In this document: positions 25,454 through 33,474 of the stretch, piece after piece
Position numbering within the stretch: the stretch's first letter is position 1
Layout of the letters: each line of letters opens with the position of its first letter
Assembly: GCA_030693705.1 (NCBI GenBank)
Contig: JAUYAB010000008.1
Coordinates: 186,001 to 250,000 of the forward strand
Direction of reading: 5' to 3'
Origin: Ignavibacteria bacterium
GTDB taxonomy: Bacteria > Bacteroidota > Ignavibacteria > Ignavibacteriales > Ignavibacteriaceae
Length of the DNA: 64,000 nt
Program-made: the position numbers and the translations under genes
Notes under the pieces: generated by a model
What the model was told of the DNA's origin: nothing
Seen by the model: only the letters and a program-made list of their open reading frames with translations
The model's database searches: none

Positions 25454-25903
25454 ATGAGCAAAGATTATAACCCGCGCATGCACTCAGCCGAACACATTCT
25501 TAACCAAACAATGGTTCGGATGTTCAACAAAGGAAGATCATTCAGCGCACATATCGAAAAGAAAAAATCGAAATGCGATTACCGTTTTGAAAGGAATCTT
25601 TCTGCGGAAGAAGTATCCGAAATTGAAAAAAGAGTAAATGAAGTTATTGCAGCGAATCTTCCGGTTACGGAATCGTTTATTTCAAAAGAAGAAGCTGCGG
25701 TTAAATTCAATTTGGAAAGACTGCCGGATGAAGCGGGTGATTCTCTGCGCATAATTTCTATTGGTGATTATGATGATTGTCCTTGCATCGGTCATCATGT
25801 AAGCTCAACCGAAGAGATCGGCGGATTTAAAATAATTTCAAGTGATTTTGGCGAAGGTGTGCTGCGGATCCGTTTTAAACTTTTAGAAACGGTTGAATCT
25901 TAA
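25454..25903 (+). CDS. AlaX-like stand-alone tRNA-editing domain
   Basis: A 149-residue stand-alone version of the Thr/Ala-tRNA synthetase second additional domain, which clears mischarged tRNA. The zinc motif HSAEH (His10, His14) is intact. The second zinc motif, normally CxxxH as in CGGTH, reads DDCPCIGHHV, with an extra Cys and His. The TTG-rich region upstream offers no other start. It is followed by a thioredoxin-like gene that begins 44 bp after its stop. Editing of Ser/Gly-tRNA(Ala) is the family role; the changed motif may alter specificity. Confidence 0.83.
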   Translation: MSKDYNPRMHSAEHILNQTMVRMFNKGRSFSAHIEKKKSKCDYRFERNLSAEEVSEIEKRVNEVIAANLPVTESFISKEEAAVKFNLERLPDEAGDSLRIISIGDYDDCPCIGHHVSSTEEIGGFKIISSDFGEGVLRIRFKLLETVES

Positions 25904-25947
25904 TGTTGATTTTATCATCCTACCCGGAAACTATTTTGGAGAATTAC

Positions 25948-26391
25948 GTGAAAACTTTTTTTATTTCAATTGTTATCCTTTTTTCATTATCATTTTTGGG
26001 ATGTAAATCAACTGCCGATAATCTTCCGTGGAAAGAAAATTTAGACGAAGCTTTAAAAACCGCCCAGCTTGAAAACAAAACAGTTCTTGTAAATTTTACC
26101 GGTTCCGATTGGTGTGTCTGGTGTAAAAGACTTAATGAAGAAGTTTTTTCAAAACCTGAATTTGCCGAATACGCAGAAAAAAATTTAGTCCTTGTTAAAA
26201 TTGATTTCCCGCGGGATAAAGAACAGACACAAGAAACAAAGTATTATAATCAACAATTGGCGGCTCAATATAGAGTTGAAGGATACCCAACAATTATTCT
26301 CCTTCGGAAAGACGGAAGCGTTCTTGGTTATACCGGCTATCTTGAAGGTGGCGCTGCAAGTTACGTTCAGCATCTGCAGAGTTTCAAGTAA
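25948..26391 (+). CDS. Thioredoxin-fold lipoprotein
   Basis: A 147-residue lipoprotein with lipobox FLGC (Cys19) and active site WCVWC (Cys56, Cys59) in a DUF255/thioredoxin_7-like fold; the cis-Pro is in EGYPTIIL. The GTG at 25948 is chosen because GGAG lies six bases upstream and gives a clean lipoprotein signal; the ATG at 25903 overlaps the previous stop and would add 15 odd residues. It acts as a periplasmic thiol oxidoreductase, close to msrA which needs thiol reductant. Confidence 0.88.
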   Translation: MKTFFISIVILFSLSFLGCKSTADNLPWKENLDEALKTAQLENKTVLVNFTGSDWCVWCKRLNEEVFSKPEFAEYAEKNLVLVKIDFPRDKEQTQETKYYNQQLAAQYRVEGYPTIILLRKDGSVLGYTGYLEGGAASYVQHLQSFK

Positions 26392-26399
26392 GATTTAAA

Positions 26400-26427
26400 G
26401 TAGAGACGCGGCATGCCGCGTCTCTAC
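26400..26427. repeat. Perfect 28-base palindrome
   Basis: Arms GTAGAGACGCGGCA and its exact complement meet with no loop. It lies between the convergent thioredoxin and msrA genes. The GTAGAGACG ends resemble a dispersed palindrome family I know from other bacterial genomes. It may work as a terminator, but there is no strong T run. Confidence 0.7.
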
Positions 26428-26440
26428 AGAACAAACTCTA

Positions 26441-27076
26441 CTATTTCAACTTCTCCTTAAAAACCTTTTCAAACTTTTCCACTTTCGGCGCAATTACAAA
26501 TGAACAATATCCTTGAGTTGGATTATTGGCAAAATAATTTTGATGATAAGCTTCCGCCGGATAAAATTTGGTGAATGGAGAAATTTCCGTTACGATCGGA
26601 TCCGCCCATGCGCCTGAATTATCAAGTTCCAATTTATAATGTTCAGCAAGTTTCTTTTGTTCGTTTGAATGATAGAAAACTACCGAGCGGTATTGAGTTC
26701 CTTCATCGGCTCCTTGGCGGTTCAATGTTGTCGGGTCGTGAGTTTTCCAGAAAATTTTTAGAAGATCGGCAAAAGAAACTACCGTAGGATCAAAGATAAT
26801 TTGGCAGACTTCCGCGTGTCCGGTTTTTCCGGTACAGACTTGCTCATACGAAGGATTTTCTGTTGTGCCGCCGGCATAACCGGAAATTACTTTGTGAACT
26901 CCTTTTACCCGTTCAAAAATAGCCTCGCTGCACCAGAAACAGCCGGAGCCGAATGTTGCGGTGTCAAGTTTAGTAGTTGTTTCCATAATCTCCTGATCTT
27001 TAAAGTTATTATTATCCTTACTCTTATTACATGCCGTAAGTGAAATCAATAAAAAAAGAAAAATATATTTGGTCAT
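26441..27076 (-). CDS. msrA: Peptide methionine-S-sulfoxide reductase MsrA, lipoprotein form
   Basis: A 211-residue MsrA that repairs oxidised methionine in exported proteins. The active-site motif GCFWC (Cys46, Cys49) opens the enzyme domain, with GYAGG, YEQVCTGKTGHAEV and DEGTQYRS as further family marks. It has a lipoprotein signal with lipobox LTAC (Cys16), so it acts outside the cytoplasm. The convergent neighbour encodes a thioredoxin-like lipoprotein that could reduce it (inference). Confidence 0.95.
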   Translation of the reverse strand: MTKYIFLFLLISLTACNKSKDNNNFKDQEIMETTTKLDTATFGSGCFWCSEAIFERVKGVHKVISGYAGGTTENPSYEQVCTGKTGHAEVCQIIFDPTVVSFADLLKIFWKTHDPTTLNRQGADEGTQYRSVVFYHSNEQKKLAEHYKLELDNSGAWADPIVTEISPFTKFYPAEAYHQNYFANNPTQGYCSFVIAPKVEKFEKVFKEKLK

Positions 27077-27249
27077 AAATAGCTGTATCCTTTTTATTGG
27101 TAAACCAAAGGGAAGTGAAAGAAGTTCAAAAGAGAAAAATTTGCCGCTTTGAGTTTAGAGCAACTAATTTGCAGAGGTTACTTGCTTCTCTCCTTTTTTC
27201 TAGTGAGTTTAACAACAAAGAAAAACAAAAAATTTAGAAGAGCGGTACT

Positions 27250-28170
27250 ATGCGTATTTCTTCAGACCAAAACAAACAAAAACATTTCCTCAATTTTATT
27301 TTTCCTTCTTTTCTTTCTTCCTTCATTCCATTTGTTTTAATGACCATAATTTTTTCCGTTTGTTCAGTCTTAAAGGCTCAGACTGGCACTATTACCCCAA
27401 AATCATTTGAGTACAAAGTATTTATGCAGAAAGACACTTTCTTGGTTGGTGAACTGATAGATGTTGGGGTGAACATAATAAATACAAGTAATGTAATTCA
27501 AAAATCGGGATACGTTTATATAAAAGTGTTTAATGAAAAAGGTGAAGGTTTACGTGGGAATAATTCAACCGGGGATTTGTATTCACCTGAACATATAGAG
27601 CTTAAACCAAACGATGAAACTTATAGAGTACAGAAACTTAATTTTTTCTTTGGAGATCAGCACAGCGCGATGTCACAGGGTTTTCTTAAAGAAGGTACTT
27701 ATATAATTAAAGTATCTTTTTTTTCTCCGGTTGATAAACATTCTTTTCGAGTTGAAAGAGTTATAAAAGTAATTAAACCAGAGGGTGAAGAAGCGATGGT
27801 ATATAATTCATATGTTAGTATTTGTAAAAGGAAACCTTATGATCCTAAGCAAACTGTTGTTGACCTTGAGGCATTGGTTGAAGCACATCCCAATAGTATC
27901 TATGCCCCCATGCTTTTATGCGATATTCGTAATACTTATGGAATAATTCTCAATGATCAAAAAAATTATTCTAAAATAAACAGAAAGCTTGCTGAAAAAT
28001 ATGCTTGGTCGTCAGAAGCTCAATATGAATTGAGTGGTAGTTCGCTTGAGAAAACACTCCCTAATAGCCAAGAAAGAATAATATATTTAAAAAGTCTTTT
28101 ACCACTAACAAAAAATTCTCCAATGCAAAAACTTCTTGAAATGAAATTAAAAGAGGAGATGGATAAATGA
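27250..28170 (+). CDS. Exported protein of unknown function
   Basis: A 306-residue exported protein that I do not recognise. A hydrophobic segment (about 28-44) ends in VLKAQTG, a plausible signal-peptide cleavage region. The start could also be Met31, giving a shorter signal. The next ~130 residues form a beta-rich domain (LVGELIDVGVNIINTS, GTYIIKVSFFSPVDKHSFRVERVIKV), like an Ig or BsuPI-type fold. The rest is helical (YDPKQTVVDLEALVEAHPNSIYAPMLLCDI), possibly TPR-like. A terminator follows the stop. Confidence 0.75.
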   Translation: MRISSDQNKQKHFLNFIFPSFLSSFIPFVLMTIIFSVCSVLKAQTGTITPKSFEYKVFMQKDTFLVGELIDVGVNIINTSNVIQKSGYVYIKVFNEKGEGLRGNNSTGDLYSPEHIELKPNDETYRVQKLNFFFGDQHSAMSQGFLKEGTYIIKVSFFSPVDKHSFRVERVIKVIKPEGEEAMVYNSYVSICKRKPYDPKQTVVDLEALVEAHPNSIYAPMLLCDIRNTYGIILNDQKNYSKINRKLAEKYAWSSEAQYELSGSSLEKTLPNSQERIIYLKSLLPLTKNSPMQKLLEMKLKEEMDK

Positions 28171-28201
28171 GATCTGGAAGAATAAATAAAAATTAAAAAC
28201 A

Positions 28202-28230
28202 AAAGGATCGAGACATCGAGCCTTTTTAGT
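28202..28230 (+). terminator. Terminator after the unknown exported protein
   Basis: AAAGGATCGA (28202-28211) and TCGAGCCTTT (28216-28225) pair at nine of ten positions around GACA, followed by TTTTAG. Confidence 0.7.
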
Positions 28231-28242
28231 ACTTTTCTTTAT

Positions 28243-28261
28243 CGCAGAATAATATTCTGCG
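28243..28261 (-). terminator. Hairpin downstream of hslU
   Basis: CGCAGAAT and ATTCTGCG form a perfect 8-bp stem with a 3-base loop, 9 bp past the hslU stop. There is no clean T run on the minus strand, so termination is only likely. Confidence 0.45.
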
Positions 28262-28269
28262 GTGCGGTT

Positions 28270-29643
28270 TTAAAGAATGTATTTACTCAAATCTCTATTC
28301 TTCACAATCGCGTCTAATTTTTTCTTCACAAGTTTGGCGTCAATTTTTACTGTGGCTTTTGGCATTTTGTCGGGGACTTCAAAAAGAATATCGTCTAAAA
28401 GCGTTGTTAATATTGTGTGTAAACGCCGTGCGCCGATATTTTCAACTTGCTCATTCACTTCAAAAGCGATGCGGGCAATTTCTTTTATTCCTTCTTCTGT
28501 AAAGTGAAGCGTAACGTTTTCTGTTTCCAGTAATGCAGAGTATTGTTTCAGCAAAGCGTTTTCCGGCAGCGTAAGAATTTTAATAAAATCATCTTCCGTC
28601 AAACTTTTCAATTCAACGCGGATTGGAAATCTTCCTTGCATTTCTGGAATTAGATCGGAAGGTTTTGTAGCATGAAACGCACCCGAAGCAATAAATAAAA
28701 TGTGGTCGGTGCGCACCTGTCCGTATTTTGTATTAACGGTTGAGCCTTCAACAATAGGAAGAAGATCGCGTTGAACACCTTCGCGGGAAACATCCGGTCC
28801 GCCGCTGGAGCGACCGCCGCCGGCAATTTTATCTATCTCATCAACAAACACAATTCCGGAATTTTCCACTCGTTCGATAGCTTCTTTTTGAACAGCGTCA
28901 ATATCAATTAATTTTTGCGCTTCTTCTGCAGAAAAAATTTCTTTCGCTTCGGCGATCGTTGTTTTTCTCTTTTTCTTTTTCTTCGGAAGCATGGTAGACA
29001 TAATTTCTTGAATATTGATTCCCAAATCATCTCCGCCGATAGGTCCCAACACTTGCATGCCAACCGCGGAAGTTGTTATATCAAACTCGATCAATCGATT
29101 ATCAATTTCCCCTTTGTGCAGCTTGGTGCGCATCCATTCGCGCGTTTTTTGATTTGTAAGCGGATCCTCTCCGGTTACCGCAACTTCATTTTTATTTTCA
29201 TCTCCATTTTCAACCGGCTTTTTCACCGGCGGAATAAGAAGATCAAGAATTCTTTCATATGCAAGTTCTTCGGCTTTTGTTTTTACTTCTTCGGTTTTTT
29301 CCGCTTTGATCATATTGACGGAGACATCGGCTAAGTCGCGTATCATTGATTCAACATCGCGCCCGACATAACCAACCTCTGTGTATTTTGTCGCCTCCAC
29401 TTTAATAAAAGGGGCATCGGAAAGTTTTGCAAGTCTGCGCGCGATTTCGGTTTTTCCAACACCGGTTGGTCCGATCAAAATAATGTTGTTCGGCATTATT
29501 TCTTCTTTAAGAACACCAACAACTTGCTGCCGTCTCCAGCGGTTTCGCAGAGCGATAGCAACGGCGCGTTTGGCTTCGTTTTGTCCGATAATAAATTTAT
29601 TTAGTTCGTTTACAATTTGGCTGGGCGTTAATTCGTTTCTCAA
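28270..29643 (-). CDS. hslU: HslU, ATPase subunit of the HslVU protease
   Basis: A 457-residue AAA+ unfoldase that feeds substrates to the HslV peptidase. It has Walker [10 protein letters not shown], the pore motif YVGRD, Walker [12 protein letters not shown], the intermediate domain (about 110-240) and C-terminal SKYIL used to activate HslV. The only in-frame start of normal length is TTG at 29643. An ATG 11 bases upstream (29654) is out of frame across a run of seven A, so either TTG is used or a one-base change has occurred. It lies 23 bp after hslV. Confidence 0.96.
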   Translation of the reverse strand: MRNELTPSQIVNELNKFIIGQNEAKRAVAIALRNRWRRQQVVGVLKEEIMPNNIILIGPTGVGKTEIARRLAKLSDAPFIKVEATKYTEVGYVGRDVESMIRDLADVSVNMIKAEKTEEVKTKAEELAYERILDLLIPPVKKPVENGDENKNEVAVTGEDPLTNQKTREWMRTKLHKGEIDNRLIEFDITTSAVGMQVLGPIGGDDLGINIQEIMSTMLPKKKKKRKTTIAEAKEIFSAEEAQKLIDIDAVQKEAIERVENSGIVFVDEIDKIAGGGRSSGGPDVSREGVQRDLLPIVEGSTVNTKYGQVRTDHILFIASGAFHATKPSDLIPEMQGRFPIRVELKSLTEDDFIKILTLPENALLKQYSALLETENVTLHFTEEGIKEIARIAFEVNEQVENIGARRLHTILTTLLDDILFEVPDKMPKATVKIDAKLVKKKLDAIVKNRDLSKYIL

Positions 29644-29666
29644 TTTTTTTCCATTCTTATTTCAAA

Positions 29667-30209
29667 TTATTTTTCAAGAGTTTCAACGTGAATTTTATCG
29701 TTCGTGTAAATGCAAATTTCAGAAGCTGTTTGCAACGCTTGCTGAACAATTTCACTTGCAGAAAGTTTGCTGTATTTTTTTAGCATTTTGGCTGCGGCAA
29801 GAGCGTACATTCCGCCCGAGCCGATGGCTACAATTTTATCATCGGGCTCAATTACATCTCCGTTACCGGAAATAACAAACGCGCTGTCTTTTGAAATTAC
29901 CGCGAGCATCGCTTCCAATTTTCGAAGGTATTTATCTGTTCGCCATTCTTTTGCAAGTTCAACTGCAGCGCGGTTCACGTTTCCGCGGAACTGTTCGAGT
30001 TTATCTTCAAAGCGTTCCATCAGTGTAAAAGAGTCGGCCGAAGCTCCGGCAAATCCGCAAAGAACTTTTCCGTTTGCAATTTTTCTAACTTTCATCGCGT
30101 TGTGTTTCATCACGGTATTGCCGAGCGTTACTTGTCCGTCTCCGCCAAGAGCCGCTTCACCATTGTGAATAACTCCGATGATTGTTGTTGATCTAATATC
30201 TATTGGCAT
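29667..30209 (-). CDS. hslV: HslV, peptidase subunit of the HslVU protease
   Basis: A 180-residue proteasome-beta-like threonine peptidase. The catalytic Thr is Thr8 in STTIIGV after a short propeptide MPIDIRS, and [14 protein letters not shown] with HNAMKVRKI are family hallmarks. [12 protein letters not shown] near residue 127 is part of the substrate pocket. It forms a two-gene unit with hslU. Its first codons and 5' leader are repeated at 30536-30614, on the far side of hicB. Confidence 0.96.
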   Translation of the reverse strand: MPIDIRSTTIIGVIHNGEAALGGDGQVTLGNTVMKHNAMKVRKIANGKVLCGFAGASADSFTLMERFEDKLEQFRGNVNRAAVELAKEWRTDKYLRKLEAMLAVISKDSAFVISGNGDVIEPDDKIVAIGSGGMYALAAAKMLKKYSKLSASEIVQQALQTASEICIYTNDKIHVETLEK

Positions 30210-30244
30210 GGTAATCCTCTAAAATCTTTTAACAAAATTAACTT
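30203..30244 (-). repeat. 42-bp direct repeat, copy 1 (hslV start and leader)
   Basis: This segment covers the hslV start codon and leader. It is identical over 42 bp to 30573-30614, at an offset of 370 bp. The match continues imperfectly into the hslV coding sequence. Confidence 0.9.
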
Positions 30245-30269
30245 TTTTTGTTGAGCGTATTTAAAAATT

Positions 30270-30482
30270 TTATGCAAAAACAAGACGACGCCCCTTCGGT
30301 TCGGGAATAGGATCGTTAAATTCTTTTGCTGTTTTAATCCAAAGCTGCACCGCTTCTTTGGCATTTTTTAATGCTGATTCATAATTCTCTCCGTGCGCCA
30401 TACAGCCGTGTAACTCCGGAACTTCTGCTATATAAGCATTATCCTCATCGCTCCAATATATTATAATTTCATATCTGTCCAT
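30270..30482 (-). CDS. hicB: Orphan HicB-family antitoxin-like protein
   Basis: A 70-residue HicB-type protein: YEIIIYWSDEDNAYIAEVPELHGCMAHGENYESALKNAKEAVQLWI is the RNase-H-like HicB core, ending in a short GRRLVFA tail. No HicA toxin gene sits on either side, so this is a solitary copy. ATG at 30482 is preferred to TTG at 30485. It lies between two copies of the hslV leader, suggesting it arrived with, or was trapped by, that duplication. It may repress its own promoter or be a stand-alone regulator. Confidence 0.85.
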   Translation of the reverse strand: MDRYEIIIYWSDEDNAYIAEVPELHGCMAHGENYESALKNAKEAVQLWIKTAKEFNDPIPEPKGRRLVFA

Positions 30483-30535
30483 CAATCTCTGCGATTTTTT
30501 ATTGATTAGTTAGATTAATCCATCATCATTGTAAG

Positions 30536-30579
30536 GATTGATCCAATTTAATAGTAGTTGACCGAATACCTGTTGGCAT
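30536..30579 (-). pseudogene. Truncated duplicate of the hslV 5' end
   Basis: Reading minus from the ATG at 30579 gives MPTGIRSTTIKL, closely like the real HslV start [12 protein letters not shown]. The frame then leaves the HslV sequence. Upstream of the ATG the leader is identical to that of hslV. It is a scar of a duplicated hslV start, with hicB between the copies. Confidence 0.8.
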
Positions 30580-30614
30580 GGTAATCCTCTAAAATCTTTT
30601 AACAAAATTAACTT
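30573..30614 (-). repeat. 42-bp direct repeat, copy 2
   Basis: Identical to 30203-30244. It carries the leader of the truncated hslV copy and may still act as a promoter for hicB. Confidence 0.9.
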
Positions 30615-30642
30615 AATTTTAAGTGAATAAGAAAACCACCGG

Positions 30643-31302
30643 TCATTTCCAGATAAATCTCTCCACAACAAATCGTAACAGCGGTTTTAAAGGAAAAATT
30701 TTAGCCCGCCTAAGGCGGGTCTGATATGAGACGTAATCGCCGCCGAAACGTTCTACTAATTTTTTCTCTTCATAAAAGGAACCGACTGAAAAATAAAGTA
30801 ACGAACAAACCACGAAAAGAAAGTAGAAAAGATTCATTGTTGGTCGAAAGAGAAGAAACAAAACCGAAAACAAATAAATCGGATGACGGCTGAATTTATA
30901 AGGACCTTCGATCCGCAACACCGATGTTTCATCCAATTCTTCTTCTTTGTAAGTGCCGGCTTTCCAGCGCAAGATTTGACTGATGCCGAGAAATTCTTTT
31001 CCATCGATAAACTTTAGAGTCCAGAGTATTCCGACCAAACTCACAAACTGCGGAAGCAAAATTATCATATCGAACGGAGGTGCGAGATCGTAAAGAATAA
31101 TGTCCGGCTTTGGAGATAATTCCCAAAACAAATAAAAGGTAAAAAGCGAAACGAGATTGTATGCAATCCGGTAAAAAGGAAGAAATTTTGGAAAGCGTTC
31201 CCTCACGATTTCTTTTATTTTATTTGAAGCTGTTAATGAATGCAGCCATCCGAAAAGTAAAAAAAGAAAAATGATGAGAACGATGTTTCCTAAAAGGATC
31301 AT
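30643..31302 (-). CDS. Isoprenylcysteine methyltransferase-like/NnrU-like membrane protein
   Basis: A 219-residue membrane protein with about five helices. The C-terminal half has the PEMT/ICMT-type motif GPYKFSRHPIYLFS and later EEKKLVERFGGDYVSY, which form the SAM-binding end of membrane methyltransferases. Its start overlaps the rpoN stop as ATGA. Six residues, TRLRRA, near the end are encoded by a perfect palindrome (30705-30719) where relatives usually run straight on, so they may be an inserted repeat. The substrate is unknown. Confidence 0.8.
   Translation of the reverse strand: MILLGNIVLIIFLFLLFGWLHSLTASNKIKEIVRERFPKFLPFYRIAYNLVSLFTFYLFWELSPKPDIILYDLAPPFDMIILLPQFVSLVGILWTLKFIDGKEFLGISQILRWKAGTYKEEELDETSVLRIEGPYKFSRHPIYLFSVLFLLFRPTMNLFYFLFVVCSLLYFSVGSFYEEKKLVERFGGDYVSYQTRLRRAKIFPLKPLLRFVVERFIWK
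30705..30719. repeat. CCCGCCT-A-AGGCGGG palindrome inside a coding sequence
   Basis: A perfect 7-bp stem with one unpaired base, in frame inside the membrane methyltransferase-like gene, near its C-terminus. It is GC-rich in an AT-rich gene. Confidence 0.75.
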
Positions 31303-32750
31303 AATGTTTTACGCAAACGGGCAACCGGCAGCCGCAACTGTTCGCGGTATTTTGCAACAGTTCGGCGCGCAATGTGTATTCCTTCATCGTTCAGTATTTC
31401 GGCAATTTTATCATCGCTTAGCGGCGATTGTTTATCTTCTTTAATAATAATTTCTTTAATCCGCTCTTTGATGTGTTTGTTGGAAACTTCTTCTCCTGAA
31501 TCAGTTGCCAAACCTTCGCTGAAAAAATATTTCAGTTCGTGTACGCCTTGCATGCTTTGTACAAATTTTCCGTTTACCACGCGGCTGATTGTGGAAATAT
31601 CCATCATAATTTCTTCGGCAATATCTTTGTAGATCATCGGACGGAGATATTTTGGACCCTTCTCAAAAAAAGCGACTTGCTTTTCGAGGATTGCGCGCAT
31701 CACTTTAAGAAGCGTTTCGCGCCGCTGTTCAATGCAGGCGATAAACCATTTTGCCGATTCAAATTTTTCTCGTAAAAATTTATAAGTGTTTTTTTCACGA
31801 TCGGAAATTTTCTTCTTTCCTTTATTTGCATTTAACATTTCGATATACCCGGCGTTAACCGTCACCGATGGCATCGCGCGGTCGTTGAGTGTGATAATAA
31901 AATTATCTTCAACTTTTTCGAGAAGAAAATCGGGAGTGATCTGGTTCAGTTCGGCAATTTCAAAATTTCCTTCGCCCGGTTTTGGATTAAGTTTCTGGAT
32001 CAAATCAAGCACCGCGCGAAGCGTTTCTGAGGTAAGCGACATCTTTTGCATGGTTGAATCAAATCTTTTTTGAACAAAATCATCAAAATGATTTTTCAAC
32101 ATCTCTTCGGCTAAGTAAGAATAATAAGGGTCAAACGTTCCGTGCTGAAGCTGGATGATAAGACATTCTTGCAGGCTGCGCGATGCAATTCCTATCGGGT
32201 CCAACACTTGAATTTCTTTTAAAACATTTTCAGCATCATGCAATGAAACCGTTGTGTGGTCAAACATTTCCAGGTTGCTGATGATGGTTTCCAAATCTTG
32301 TTTCAAGTATCCGTCTTGATCAAGATTGCCGATAATTTCTTCACCAAGCAGTATAGATGGTTCATCAAGCTGAAGTAAGTAGAGTTGATTTAGTAAGTGT
32401 TCTTGTAGAGATTCACGTTGCGGCGCTGTTGGATGAAAGGATTCCTGTTCTTTTTTTGTATTGCTGTTGTACGAAGGATCATCAAAATATTCTTCGTCAT
32501 TCATATAATCTTCTAACCCAAACTCATCCTCTTCGCTGTAATCAGATTCTTCCGGCTCTTCACCGACTTCATCCGGTTCTTTTTCTTCCTGTTTTAATTC
32601 CAGGTCTTCTTCAAGAATAGGATTTAGCTCGAGTTCGGTTTTTATCCGTTGCTCAAGAGCCATTGTATTTAATTGCAGCAGTTTTTGATATTGAATTTGC
32701 TGCGGAGAAAGTTTTTGCTGCTGTGATAAGCGCTGCGAAAGAGAAAGCAT
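31299..32750 (-). CDS. rpoN: RNA polymerase sigma-54 factor RpoN
   Basis: A 483-residue sigma-54. Region I is Gln/Leu-rich (LSQRLSQQQKLSPQQIQYQKLLQLN), region II is very acidic (about 45-90), the core-binding domain lies in the middle, and the C-terminus has the RpoN box ARRTVAKYREQL. It therefore depends on AAA+ enhancer-binding activators, none of which is encoded in this window. It overlaps the next gene by four bases and lies two bases after the DUF3109 gene, so three genes form one unit. Confidence 0.97.
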   Translation of the reverse strand: MLSLSQRLSQQQKLSPQQIQYQKLLQLNTMALEQRIKTELELNPILEEDLELKQEEKEPDEVGEEPEESDYSEEDEFGLEDYMNDEEYFDDPSYNSNTKKEQESFHPTAPQRESLQEHLLNQLYLLQLDEPSILLGEEIIGNLDQDGYLKQDLETIISNLEMFDHTTVSLHDAENVLKEIQVLDPIGIASRSLQECLIIQLQHGTFDPYYSYLAEEMLKNHFDDFVQKRFDSTMQKMSLTSETLRAVLDLIQKLNPKPGEGNFEIAELNQITPDFLLEKVEDNFIITLNDRAMPSVTVNAGYIEMLNANKGKKKISDREKNTYKFLREKFESAKWFIACIEQRRETLLKVMRAILEKQVAFFEKGPKYLRPMIYKDIAEEIMMDISTISRVVNGKFVQSMQGVHELKYFFSEGLATDSGEEVSNKHIKERIKEIIIKEDKQSPLSDDKIAEILNDEGIHIARRTVAKYREQLRLPVARLRKTL

Positions 32751-32752
32751 AG

Positions 32753-33322
32753 TTATTTACCGATTATTCCTTGTGCTTTTTTGTACCATTTATTTCCGAA
32801 TTTGCGTTCTAAACTGCTTTTGCAAAATTGAAAAGCCGTTACGTTTTCTACCGCTCCTTTTTCCAGTGCATGGAAACAGTCTGAAAATTTTTCAAACCGA
32901 AGCACCTCTCCGCCGAATTCCGAAACACGGATCGGAAAAAGATGACATGAAATAGGTTTTTGAAACGCAATTTTCTTTTCGAAGAAGAGCTTTTCGAGTG
33001 AGCACTTGGCGATCTGCTTGTCGAAATAAACAAACACACACGCTTTATTATTAACGCTGCGGGTTAAAAGCTCGCCATCTTTTACTTCATAAAAACCGAG
33101 TTCTTCAATTTCATCCCAATGTTCTTCGGATATTATATCTTTAACAAGTGGAAGAGCTTTTTCCATTTCGAAGAGTTCGTCTTCCTTTAAAGGAGCGCCG
33201 TATTCGCTGTCAAGCGTACAGCAGGCGCCCTTGCATTTGCTAAGGTCACACGAAAAGGGTGTTTCAACAACTTCTTTGCGAAGCAAAACGTCGTTTATCG
33301 ATATAAAATTGTTATTAAACAT
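32753..33322 (-). CDS. DUF3109-family Cys-rich protein
   Basis: A 189-residue cytoplasmic protein with the conserved Cys pattern CDLSKCKGACC near residue 25, then NNKACVFV, KCSLE and ISCHLFPIR, typical of DUF3109, which probably holds zinc or an iron-sulfur cluster. Met at 33322 (MFNNNFISIND) is preferred over the longer start at 33385 because relatives begin near this point. It is two bases from rpoN. The role is unknown. Confidence 0.85.
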   Translation of the reverse strand: MFNNNFISINDVLLRKEVVETPFSCDLSKCKGACCTLDSEYGAPLKEDELFEMEKALPLVKDIISEEHWDEIEELGFYEVKDGELLTRSVNNKACVFVYFDKQIAKCSLEKLFFEKKIAFQKPISCHLFPIRVSEFGGEVLRFEKFSDCFHALEKGAVENVTAFQFCKSSLERKFGNKWYKKAQGIIGK

Positions 33323-33474
33323 TGGAATAATTTTTGTACAAAGATAAGAATTTCTGAAGGAATTGTAAATATTTTTAGAAGACAAAAATGTTGTATTGCT
33401 TTAAGTGAGGAAAAAGTTCTTCTATTCAAAAATTTTTGGTTAAATTTCTTTAGATAAATTTGGGAACTTACTCG

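Noticed and set aside
27149-27340. 63-codon frame ahead of the unknown exported protein
   Set aside because: Low-complexity Phe/Leu/Lys-rich translation of T-rich leader DNA; overlaps the better start at 27250.
30270-30640. Complete HicAB toxin-antitoxin pair
   Set aside because: No HicA-like frame exists on either side; the flanking DNA is hslV leader repeat and a truncated hslV start.
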